Part shown: piece by piece, positions 54,642 through 64,000 of the stretch
Layout: every line of letters starts with the position of its first letter
Numbering within the stretch: the first letter of the stretch is position 1
Assembly: GCA_963854835.1 (NCBI GenBank)
Contig: OY978529.1
Span: 46,797,821 to 46,861,820 of the forward strand
Origin: Megamerina dolium
Taxonomy: Eukaryota > Arthropoda > Insecta > Diptera > Megamerinidae
Direction of reading: 5' to 3'
DNA: 64,000 bases
Notes under the pieces: generated by a model
The model's input: only the letters and a program-made list of their open reading frames with translations
Told to the model about the DNA's origin: nothing
Databases searched by the model: none
Translations under genes and position numbers: made by a program

Positions 54642-55064
54642 TAAAGGGCTGAGAGAATGTATTTTATTTTCGAATGATTCTCTTTACTCTCAAAACATGT
54701 ACAATATTTACAAAGCATATCTGAATAGAATGAGAATGAATGAGAGTAAAATATTAGGCAAATAGAATACTCCATTCCTTTCTTGTACAAGAAATATTCC
54801 ATACATTCGTTTCTTCTCTTCAAATAAACGAATATTTGAGAGTACTACGAGTATGTTGTACGTTATAATTGTTGTTGTTTTTCATTTTTTTCTTTCTACT
54901 CATTCTATGAAAAAGAAACATACGATACACTCCATTCCATTCTATTTCTATTTTATTCATTCAAATTCGTATTTGCTTAAAGAGAATGAATGAGAGATTC
55001 TATTCTAATATCAATGGAGTGTTATGAAGATGTAAACAAATATGTATATTCCTGTAGCATTCTA
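54642..55064. mobile_element. hAT-type MITE, copy B (423 bp)
   Basis: It starts TAAAGGGCTGAGAGAATG and ends CCTGTAGCATTCTA. A perfect 8-bp duplication ATACATAC lies at 54634-54641 and 55065-55072. The interior is the reverse complement of copy A (for example AATAGAATACTCCATTCC and CTCATTCTATGAAAAAG), lacking about 150 bp of it. Confidence 0.82.
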
Positions 55065-55072
55065 ATACATAC

Positions 55073-55850
55073 TTAATTAGAGCAAAAATTGCCTTACAGT
55101 CGGCTGGGACTCATTTATACTCTGAACACCTAGAGGTATTTAAAACTACACCCTACAGTTTAATGGTGTAAATTCAGAGTATAAACATTTGATAGTGAAA
55201 TATGTATAATCGAGCATGTATGAATTTATATCAATCGAATGTTGACGAGAGTGAAAAACAGAAATGTATTGGCAACAGCAAACATTGATAATGAAATATC
55301 AGCACAAGAACTATTAGTTACTTGATGATTTTGATGTACTCAAAAATGTTGGGTACCCTACTCCTGGTCAGACGTTTGTACTCACTTAAAGGAATCACCT
55401 CCTCCGTATGCTTGCTATAAGCCTGATTCCCATTTACTTCAAATTGAACAAATTTTGGGTTATAATATTTTGATGAAATTTGGACAATAATCACTCAAAA
55501 AATGTCTATTGTAATAATCTAACAAAATCAGTAATTTTAATATTGTTATCATTTCAAGTATCACTTAAGGTATTGCAATATGGAATACGTATGGGCATTT
55601 CCAGGGGTACGTATAAAATATGAAAAAAAAAGATAAATTTAAGTCTATGATACAAATTTTGATTGCTACAGTTCAGTGCTTGATTTGTAGATATCAGCCA
55701 GTATAAAGCGATAAAAACATAATAAAAAATTTAAGTTGTTTTGAGATGTGTGTGAAAATGTATAAAATTCGGCTAGTTTTGGTTTCTGAAAATGGTCCAA
55801 TTATATTAAAACAATCAAATTACATTGTTAGCATACTCCTAACCTACTAA
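55073..55850. other. AT-rich spacer/intron, nothing recognised
   Basis: No gene or element is recognised here. Confidence 0.5.
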
Positions 55851-55854
55851 AATC

Positions 55855-56803
55855 TGCTGTATACTGTCAATAATCCCAAAATACTTGGGGTTGTTTTCGA
55901 GAGCCTTTTGACAGTCACTAGACACACTAAATATATCGCACAAAAGCGCAACAATGTGCTGAAGGCTCTGGCTGGCACGGATTGGGATAAGGGAAAGGAG
56001 ATGCTTCTTCCCACGTATAAAGCGATTGGACGGCGGCAATCAGTAATACTCAGTGGTGAACGCTCCAGGTAAAACAGAACTCCGTATTACGAATCGCACG
56101 GGTTGCCATAAGATGGCACATGAGGATCATCCCCACCAAGAGACTCATATGCTAAAAGCTAGGGAACACAATGAACTGCTAAGGAAGCAGTTCCTGCTAT
56201 CGTACCATCTGGCAAGTCACACTAATCACGGTTTGGCGACAAGTGAGATGCCTCTACGTAACTTTAGGAAAGCGATGAGATCGTACGACGAACACATCAA
56301 CCAACACATTGCGGGCCTTGACTGCGCATCTCGTATGGTGACACTAAAAAGTTTACACTAAAACGCTGTGGCGTGTGCCATCGAAAAAACTTGCCAATAA
56401 TATTGTCCTCAATGGCGCACACGCCCCCTCAATGCCGCCGCCGAACTGAGCCTCCCTAAGTGTGCCAGAACGGCGCTTTCCCAGCTGCGATTAGGATGGA
56501 GCAAAAGACATATAGCAGCTAATATGCACAGACACAACGACAACATCCGAGATCTATGTCCTCATTGTGGCTGTGGCCCACATGACACCAGACATGTGTT
56601 TGCATGCCCAGCGAGGTCCACTTCTCTTACTCCTTCTTGCATATGGACGCACCCGGTCGAGGCGGCCGTCTTTTTGAACTTGAACCCTGAGCTTGATGAC
56701 CCGAGTACAGACATTAACAATAACAACGATACTAATTAAGACACACCTTGCATACTGTGAATGTGGAATCCGTATGCTGTTACAACAACAACAACAACAA
56801 CAA
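55855..56803 (+). pseudogene. LINE ORF2 3' third with (CAA)n tail
   Basis: Plus-strand frames in order: PKILGVVFESLLTVTRHT, NNVLKALAGTDWDKGKE, TYKAIGR (post-RT 'thumb'), ITNRTGCHKMAHEDH, REHNELLRKQFLLSYHL, then the finger region LCPHCGCGPHDTRHVFAC and HPVEAAVFLNL. The tail TTACAACAACAACAACAACAAC ends near 56803. Frameshifts at about 56040 and 56360. Confidence 0.8.
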
Positions 56804-57242
56804 CTGTATACAAAATGATGGTTCCTCTCTACCTGAGAAAGGTCTAAACAAGAGTCTAGTAAAATTGGTATCAGAGCTATAATAGTAGAAATAAGGTCTT
56901 GGAGTGGGATCTGCCATATAATCAAAAATTCATTATTTTTGAAATAATAAATTTGATGACCCAACCAACCATAAACTTACATATTAATATTTGTATATTT
57001 TAGCATTAAAGTTTAAAAGTTTTTAGGTATCTTAAATTAAACAATTTTTCTCAGTTTAAGCTGACTTTCCCTGGAAAACGCCCATATATTATTATTCATG
57101 TCTGTTGCCAAAAAATGTAGTATTTTCCTTATGCTGTAAGTGTAATATGATTCTTTAACTACATATTTTTAATCGAAAATATGTACTACACACATACATA
57201 TGTATATACTATCTCTGCAATACATATTTAAATGTTACATAC

Positions 57243-57295
57243 CTTCGATTGCTGTGTGCAGTAGCAACGTTGGCTATTTTAAGGGTCACGTTTTT
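57243..57295 (-). CDS. PPM1L: Candidate upstream coding exon of the PPM1L-type gene
   Basis: The minus strand has a good acceptor (TTTTTTATTCACTTCTAATTAG) and donor (GTATGT) bounding 53 nt. Read in the phase required by the next exon at 46385, it gives KNVTLKIANVATAHSNRR. Human PPM1L has NVAVYSIQGRR at the same place (from memory), so NVA...RR is suggestive. The following six residues (DHMEDR in human) are then missing. They would need an 18-nt microexon that I cannot find, or this exon is not used with 46385 directly. Confidence 0.35.
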
Positions 57296-57309
57296 CTAAT
57301 TAGAAGTGA

Positions 57310-57980
57310 ATAAAAAAGTTTTCCAAGAATAGTGAAACTCATTAGTAAACCGCATTAATTGCATCATCATGATACTGTATACTCGGTAAGTATGTATGTA
57401 TGTATGCATGTACGATACGTAGTATGTACACACTTAGTACGTTTAATGAATTCAAATATACATTATTCGTGCATATGTAAGATATAACTATACCTACGAG
57501 TATATAAGAGTATGCGTTTATGTGATACGTACTCGTTACGTACATACGCATTAATTAGACTGTTGCACGAGATGTTTTTTTTTTTGTTTTTGTATATTCC
57601 ATAACCTTCGTACGTATTAGATTACATTACTTCATCTATTCGTCCGAATCAAATGAATAAAGGCAATAATGTGTTCGATTACGAGCAGGGACGAAGTAAA
57701 CGGTTACCGCTTTTATATAATACACAACGATATTGGAAATTAGAAACGTAAGTGGATGGATGGAAGTATACGATGATGGCCCAATAAATGCCTGAAAATT
57801 GAAATAAGCAACATTCTGTTCAGCAAAAACACATTTCTCTTTTCAAGAATGCGCGCCAGAAGCTGTCAAATAGTTTTGCAGAGAGCATTATGCTCATAAA
57901 TCACAAATTTTTGGACGAAAAGGCCATCAAGAATATCTAGCGAGGGCTTAAGAAGTGTTATGGGAACTGGATGCGAAGGA
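57310..57980. other. AT-rich spacer/intron, nothing recognised
   Basis: TACGTAC/TATGTATG-rich sequence. A GC-richer patch at 57840-57980 may be transposon-derived but was not identified. Confidence 0.4.
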
Positions 57981-57982
57981 TT

Positions 57983-58486
57983 CCCAGCAAAAGTCTTTTC
58001 GGACACATTTTCCGAAGCGCTCACGCTCATAATGAACACATAAAACGCTCATAAATGCTCCGAAAATCCTCAGATCAGAAAGAGCGCAAAAAATCTTCCG
58101 AAAAGAGTCTTTTCTAAGCCATAAAGTATAAAGCTTTTGAGTATTTTAGAAGCTATCTCCCTATTTTCACGCATGCAGTGTGTTCATGTAGAGAGAGCAA
58201 CGAACGAATAATAATGATTGATGCGTATGTGTGAACAGTTGTTGTAGCAGCACAGTAGTCATCCATGCTTCATAGTCAGACAGCAACTGATCATGTTTGT
58301 GCTTTTGTGTTATTAAGCGCTCGCTGTGAGACACAGCATACACAGAGAGAGCTCTTTGTGAGCTAGCTTTTTAAGGCTCTTTTCAGAGTCATTTAAGAAT
58401 AATTTTTAGGAGCGCTCTGAAAACGCTTTTTATTTTCACGCTTTTAGGACTCCTTTTTATGAGCGTTCATATTCTGGTTTGCTGGG
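57983..58486. mobile_element. Possible MITE with CCCAGCAAA ends
   Basis: The left end CCCAGCAAAAGTC and right end TTTGCTGGG are inverted. The interior repeats words such as GAGCGCT, CTTTTCGGA and AAAAGAG. It lies directly upstream of a mariner fragment. The target duplication is not clear. Confidence 0.45.
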
Positions 58487-58499
58487 TTAGAACAAGTGC

Positions 58500-58905
58500 C
58501 GCCGAACATTATGACAAATTACAAATTATCGACAAAATTCACAGTTTGATATCGGATGATGTGCAAGTAAAGGTTCTCGAACTTGAAGAGGCTGGTTGGA
58601 CAACTTCAAATGAGTAATTGGCGCTGTCCAATCGCTTTCCGAACGAGATTTTTTGCCGTTATGTAGCCGCGTACAAAACGTTTTTCATCACAACACACCA
58701 GAGACAAAGGGACAGTCCAGAAAGTGGAATTTTTGTGGTGAATCGAAACCACGAAAGGCCAAGGTGGATCTGTTAGCCCACAATATCATGGCGACGGATT
58801 TATAAGATAACATATATACCTGGAAGGGGGTAATACGATCATCAGCGTATATTATGCAGATTTGTTGGATCGATTTGACGCCAATTTGAACCAAAAAAAA
58901 ATACA
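58500..58905 (+). pseudogene. mariner transposase fragment
   Basis: The frames read IIDKIHSLISDDVQVKVLELEEAG, RYVA, HNTPETKGQSRKW, GESKPRKAKVDLLAHNIMAT, then YYADLLDRFDANL in another frame. Order and motifs fit the same lineage as 14110-14405. Damaged by several frameshifts. Confidence 0.7.
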
Positions 58906-58909
58906 AATT

Positions 58910-60115
58910 CCATGAATCTACAGGTTTAGCCAGTACGACTAGAATGTAGTGTCTTTATCAAATCAAATACACATCTTTGTGCAGCCTTGTAGTATGGATA
59001 GATGCGAATAGACTACAATGAAGGAGACGAGACTCACTTATTTAAATATATATACATATGTACGTACATTTGTAGTAATATCATTATACTATGTATATCT
59101 ACTACAAATTTTACATTTAAAAAGTACAAAAGTATATAAGCTTATATACTTTTGAAATGCAAATAAATTTTTCATAAGCATACATAATTTATGTATTCAT
59201 TTGAGTAGCATTTTCGATGGTCTACGAATGAATACTTATATTTTTTCTTCTTTGCCCCCCACCAGAGATTAGAGAATAGATATTATTTAATTAAATGAGA
59301 TTTTATTTGAACAACATTTTCAAATTAATTGCATTTTGGTCATTGAATTTCATAAAATTATATAAATATATATATATATACACACACTCGCACTTTATTT
59401 AATTCGATTAGACAATCATCATCATAATAGTGGTAAGAGTAAATGAAATAAATATTCTATTTTAATTAAGTGATAATTTGCAAATATAATATAATATATT
59501 ATAATAGCATGAACTTTATAATTAACATATATCAATGTCACAACTTTTTGAATATACAAATAAAAATATTAAATATCAAACAATGGAAAAAAGTTGGAAG
59601 AAATCTCCAAAAGTATAAAAATAAAAGATACACAAATAATAAGCTTAAATGTAATAAAAAAAATATCGAAGACTAGAATTTCAAATAAAAAATTTCGTAA
59701 ATAATTAGTTATATAAAAGAATTAATTACAATGAAAATTGAATATGAATAGGTACAAGGTATAAATATGAACAATGCAAAATATACCAAAAACAATAGCG
59801 CATTACAACGTTACAATGTCGTCGTTACTGTAAAATTGTGGATAAATTTATTACAAGGCCGCGAATGTTTTGTTATTTGAATTTTGTACGAGAGAAAAAT
59901 AGAGGGAGGAGGTCTTTTTTATTGCAAAACCGCTAAATAGGTTTGTCAACAAAACTCAGCTTTATATTTTCTAAATGAATCTATTACTTTTTATCAATCA
60001 ATACAAATAGTATTTAAGCATATCAATACGAATTATTCAAACTGAGTATAATTAAATATATATACTACGATATAACTATGTATTTTGTTTTGCTACTATC
60101 TTGATAGGTAATAAA
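58910..60115. other. AT-rich spacer, nothing recognised
   Basis: More than 75% A+T by eye. The small open frame at 59470-59676 is Asn/Lys/Ile-rich and not credible as a gene. Confidence 0.5.
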
Positions 60116-60119
60116 AAGG

Positions 60120-60600
60120 GCTTAAATGAAAAATTTCGATGTGAGTAATTGCCCAGCCAGTGCCTTAAGTACAATATTTCTGTTACGCAACCTTTGGATG
60201 GTGTTTTCAACATGCGTAGCAAAGGCCATGAAACTGTCAAAAGTAACTCCGAGGATTTTAGGTCTATTAACAGTTGGAATAGTTCTGCCATCGACAGCCA
60301 CCGAGAGCACGGCTCTGAGTTCTTTAGTCCAGATGGTAAAGAGTGTTGCATTAGACTTCTCAGGTGAGAGTATAAGGCTTCTGTGGTTGAAGAATTGTTG
60401 GACATGCACTAAGTGCGCGTTGACCTTGCTGCATATCGCCGAGATGTTGTGTCCCGACGCCAGGTGCGTGCAATCATTCGCATAAGGGATGAGTTGTATG
60501 CCAGGAGGCGGCTCAGGGAGTTTCGACAGATCGAAATTGAAGAGAAAGGACGACAGCACACTTCCCTGCGGAACACCCTGCTTTACCTTCCTATACGGGG
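60120..60600 (-). pseudogene. LINE reverse transcriptase fragment
   Basis: The minus strand from about 60592 reads RKVKQGVPQGSVLSSFLFNF, then PPPGIQLIPYANDCTHLASG (the catalytic YADD has become YAND), NHRSLILSPEKSNATLFTIW, GRTIPTVNRPKILGVTFDS and NRNIVLKALAG. It is open for about 145 codons. The catalytic change and missing ends mark it as a relic. Confidence 0.88.
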
Positions 60601-60679
60601 TGTGAAATGTTCGTGTTTATAGACTGAGTTTAATACAATTTCTCAACTGTAGTTCAAGCACAACTATATTATCGAATAG

Positions 60680-60885
60680 ATTTTTCTTACGAACGGTGCC
60701 CACAACTGATCGCAAGCAATTGGCAATCCTTTCGGCAGTAATACTTTGCCATGAAAAGCTTTTTAAAGGACTCTGTGACAAATCTTAGAAAAAGTGATGT
60801 CACAATGGTGCTGGTGACTAATATAAGTAGATCCCTTCTAATACTGTCCAAAATTTAACACGCTGGAGGAAGCTGGGCTCACTAG
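60680..60885 (+). mobile_element. tRNA-derived SINE, copy 6 (5' truncated)
   Basis: Forward orientation. It contains CTTACGAACGGTGCCCAC, GCAAGCAATTGGCAATCC, GACTCTGTGACAAATC, AAAAAGTGATGTCACAA and CCCTTCTAATACTGTCC. No tRNA head is present. Confidence 0.7.
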
Positions 60886-60889
60886 GAAC

Positions 60890-62800
60890 TTTACACTACG
60901 TGCAGCAGCTTTGTTTTTTTTTTAATGCAAAATTATTTTGAATAATTCTACAATTTATAGTATATCATCAGATTACACGGCTATTTACCCAGTTTTCAAA
61001 CAATACATTGTCATTTTGGTCGCTCATACCATATATGCAATTGTGTCAACAGTCCTATTCGCAATTTTGTACTCTAAATGACGATATGTTCAAACATAAG
61101 CGTACGAGTGAATTTTTTTAAGATATAAAGAAAATACAAAAACATCAACAATTTCTTTTTTTCATCTATTATTTGGCCTTTACTGTTGTTCATCTTTATG
61201 AGCATAATATTTGAAAATTTATCAAAAACAAAATATCAAAAAAAAAAAAAAAGAGAGCAAAGAACAACAACAAAAACTAAAAATATTCTTTTTATACGCA
61301 ACATCATAATACAGACAGACGAAATTTAATAAAAACAACAACCTCAATTTCATACATGTATGATATGTACGAATGTGTATGAATAAAAATGTCATCAGGG
61401 GGGAAATTCAATGAGTTTTATCTATAAAGAAAGCATCAACACACAACAGCATCGGTTAGCTGAAGACTAAAATAAAATATATGTGTATATACATAAATAC
61501 TTATGCATAGGGTTGGTCAAATTAGTATGGCAAAAAAAAACCACAGAAATTGTAAAGTAAAAAAAAAAAAGAAACTACATTTGATCCCGAACACAAACAT
61601 TTGCCCAAGGGTCTAAAATTAATAAAATCAATAAATGAACATCGTGTGACAATGCAGCGGTCGGCTCGCACTGATCTTAAGAGGGAAGACATTTCGACTT
61701 ATGTGGTAGTGGGCACTGGTCACTGTCTCATAGTTGTTCCCGCTGTGACATTGGAATCAATCAAATTTCAGTTTAGACCCATGGTTTCTTAAATTTGATT
61801 TTAGACCCATGGTTTTTGCACAAAAATAATTTGACCCGCTCTAATGTACATAGAAAAATATGTATAAAAAACGTATGAAATATAAAATTGAGCATTTCTA
61901 TAAACATGTACGAGTAAAATATGTATTTTTGAGGAGGATGGGCAATGCATATGAGATATCTTCAGTTATCTATCAATATATCTGTATAGGCAGGCACATA
62001 CATAAATAAAAATTACTCCATTTTGACAAATTTCTATTTAAACATTTCAATCGATTCAATATTACGTTTAAAATTGTTATGAAATGAAATAATTCAATTA
62101 AAATGAATGTACATTAAATAAATATATTTGGCACTAATAGCATCGTAAAGCTTTTCCTTTTAAATCTACTCTTGTTGTACGAGTTTAATTTGGATGGGTT
62201 TATAAGGGCTCGAGCGACTTTTACAGCGGCTCTTTTCACATCAACTTTTTTATTGCAATGTCACTGTTGGCAACATTAGAAAGAAAAAAAATGTTTGTAC
62301 TCGCAAACCTGATATCAAATATTTCTGTGACATATCACACAATTAATCATCAACAATATTGAAAAAGAAACATATATTTAACCATGGTTTTTTATTATAA
62401 TATATTGTTCATTCAAGCACTCCTCGCATTAATGATTTCCTTGTGTAACATATTGATGCTTTGTTTACTGAAATAAATCCAGTTTAATTACTCTCATTGC
62501 GTATATGCATTGGAGATATGTCACAAATCGAAATATACGTGCTTGTTTTTATTATTTTTTTTTATCAATATCGACATCGACATAATCCGACTTATATTTC
62601 AACGAAAATATATCAGCTGTACTAAAAAGAAATTCATTATTCTTCCAATATAAGGTTTTAGTAATCTGCATGTCACGTTGTGTAGGTGCGATCGGGCTAA
62701 GCTAGAAGGCGTTAGAAAGAAAAGTAGTCGTACTTCTCAGACAATTTTGTGATTGTTTAATTCATTCCATTTGAATGCGAGTTAAAAATTGACACCAGCA
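60890..62800. other. AT-rich spacer, nothing recognised
   Basis: An open frame at 61601-61792 (+) carries no motif I recognise. A short direct repeat, TTTTAGACCCATGGTTT, is at 61770-61820. No exon is supported. Confidence 0.45.
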
Positions 62801-62829
62801 AAGAGAAAATACGACACATTTTACAGTTT

Positions 62830-63800
62830 TTCTTCGATAAAGATGAATAGTGTTAATGTTGGACACAACAAGAAGCTGTGCCACACGAGTAAACACAAAA
62901 ATATCTCATGCACCGAATTTTCATCTGCGAATCGCTGTTAAATCGCAACAAAATCGAAACATTTCTGAAGCAAATAGTGACTGACGACATCGTCAAGCCA
63001 GAATTGACGGTCAAAAAGGTTTAGCAGAGGGTTTGGTGGGATTGACAGAGAATCATCTACTATGAGCTGCTCCCCTACCGCCAAACTCTTAATTCGGACC
63101 TATATTGTTGACAATTGGATCTGGTCGAATCACGGTAAGCCGACGCAAACGGTGGCCAAGCCACAATTGACAGTCAGAAAGGTTTTGCAGCGTGTTTGGT
63201 GATATTGGCAGAGAATCATCTACTATGAGCTGCTCCCCTACCGCCAAGCTCTTAATTCGGACTTGTATTGTCAACAATTGGATTTGGTCGAAACGCGGTA
63301 AGCCGACGCAAACGGTGTCCAAGCCAGAATTGACGGTCAGAAAGGTTTTACAGTGTGTTTGGTGGGATTGGCAGAGAATCATCTACTATGAGCTGCTCCC
63401 CTACCGCCAAGCTCTTAATTCGGACTTGTATTGTCAACAATTGGATTTGGTCGAAACGCGGTAAGTCGACGCAAACGGTGGCCAAGACAGAATTGACGGT
63501 TAGAATGGTTTTGCAGCATGTCTACTATGAGTTGCTCCTCTACCGCCAAGCACTTAATTCGGACTTGTATTGTCAACAATTGGATCGTCTGAAGGAAACA
63601 ATTCTACAGCAGTGGTGAGATTTGACCAACAGGAGAGGAATCAGAATAACGCCGGTCCACACACATCGATAGTGACTGGCTAGAAGCTCCAGCACCAAGT
63701 GAATACTGCATGTTCCTGTCTATGGCAAATGATGTTGCTGGTGAAAAATTCACCACAAGAGAAAGAGAAGCACAAAACGATGCTAATTTGACTGAAATCG
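62830..63800 (+). pseudogene. mariner transposase remnant with internal tandem array
   Basis: Motifs in order: RIFICESLLNRNKIETFLKQIVTDD, a gap, then a core segment repeated four times (KPELTVRKVLQ, VWWDWQRIIYYELLPYRQ, NSDLYCQQLD). LKETILQQW and, in another frame, EYCMFLSMANDVAGEKFTTRE follow. This is the Hsmar1/mauritiana-like order around the second catalytic region. The tandem copies shift frame, so no functional protein can be made. Confidence 0.82.
62992..63618 (+). repeat. 163-bp tandem repeat of a transposase segment, 4 copies
   Basis: Units start at 62992, 63155, 63318 and 63481, exactly 163 bp apart. The fourth lacks about 25 bp (the VWWDWQR part). 163 is not a multiple of three. 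Each unit spans from VAKPELT through YCQQLD and rejoins at TGGATTTGG/TGGTCG into WSKRGKPTQT. Confidence 0.93.
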
Positions 63801-64000
63801 GATACTTCTTGGTATTGGCGTTCGTTGTCCCGACCACGAAAAGGTGAATTCAGGGTTAACTATGTGTGCTCCTATAATATAAATTGCACTTAGTTATTAT
63901 TGTTTTTTGTTACAATTTTGTTGATATTGTTCTTCAAATATACTCGCGCAGTATCATTTGCATAATTATTAATAATTGTTTTAATGTGGAAATAAATATT

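Noticed and set aside
60122..60559. 145-codon uninterrupted frame as a live gene
   Set aside because: It is a reverse transcriptase fragment with YADD changed to YAND and no flanking domains.
61601..61792. 63-codon frame containing YVVVGTG
   Set aside because: The short resemblance to dinucleotide-binding motifs is not supported by flanking conserved residues or splice sites.

Overview
The window looks like AT-rich nuclear DNA of a higher fly (Diptera, Brachycera). Two genes match known fly or animal orthologues at exact length (mts/PP2A-C at 309 aa, Rack1 at 318 aa). Introns carry GT-AG boundaries, spacers are full of GTATGTATG-type simple sequence, and mariner/Tc1 and non-LTR debris is abundant. 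A tephritid-like fly is my best guess, but the sequence does not prove the family.

Four protein-coding genes can be supported. papi (+, 4170-6513, six exons) encodes a mitochondrially anchored KH-KH-Tudor protein of the piRNA pathway. mts (-, 31332 down to 12526, four exons) encodes the PP2A catalytic subunit and has a 15.1-kb first intron. Rack1 (+, 35047-36602, three exons) encodes the seven-WD-repeat 40S ribosomal scaffold. A PPM1L-type PP2C phosphatase (-, 46385 down to 40351, five exons, 5' part missing) follows, with a possible extra upstream exon at 57243-57295. papi and mts are convergent, mts and Rack1 are divergent over 3.7 kb, and Rack1 and the PP2C gene are convergent. From memory of the D. 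melanogaster CG numbering (papi CG7082, mts CG7109, Rack1 CG7111, CG7115), this looks like conserved microsynteny with cytological region 28D.

Everything else is intron, spacer and transposon remains. These include: at least ten damaged Tc1/mariner-superfamily copies of several lineages; 5'-truncated non-LTR retrotransposon pieces with (CAA)n/(TTG)n tails; RTE-like reverse transcriptase fragments; a Helitron Pif1-helicase fragment (38.3-39.1 kb); hAT-type and foldback MITEs; and a tRNA-derived SINE family with six recognisable copies, several sitting inside older elements.

Layout: 1-4.1 kb spacer with a foldback element and SINE; 4.2-6.5 kb papi; 6.5-12.5 kb transposon debris and the mts 3' side; 12.5-31.3 kb mts, mostly intron with nested elements; 31.3-35.0 kb intergenic with foldback elements; 35.0-36.6 kb Rack1; 36.9-39.5 kb LINE/Helitron cluster; 40.3-46.4 kb PP2C gene with two mariner-type insertions in one intron; 46.4-64 kb transposon-rich DNA, probably a long 5' intron of the PP2C gene. 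I found no new multi-gene system. The most informative structures are the nested insertions, the 163-bp tandem array inside a mariner at 63 kb, the SINE family, and the missing MED-motif coding segment of the PP2C gene.
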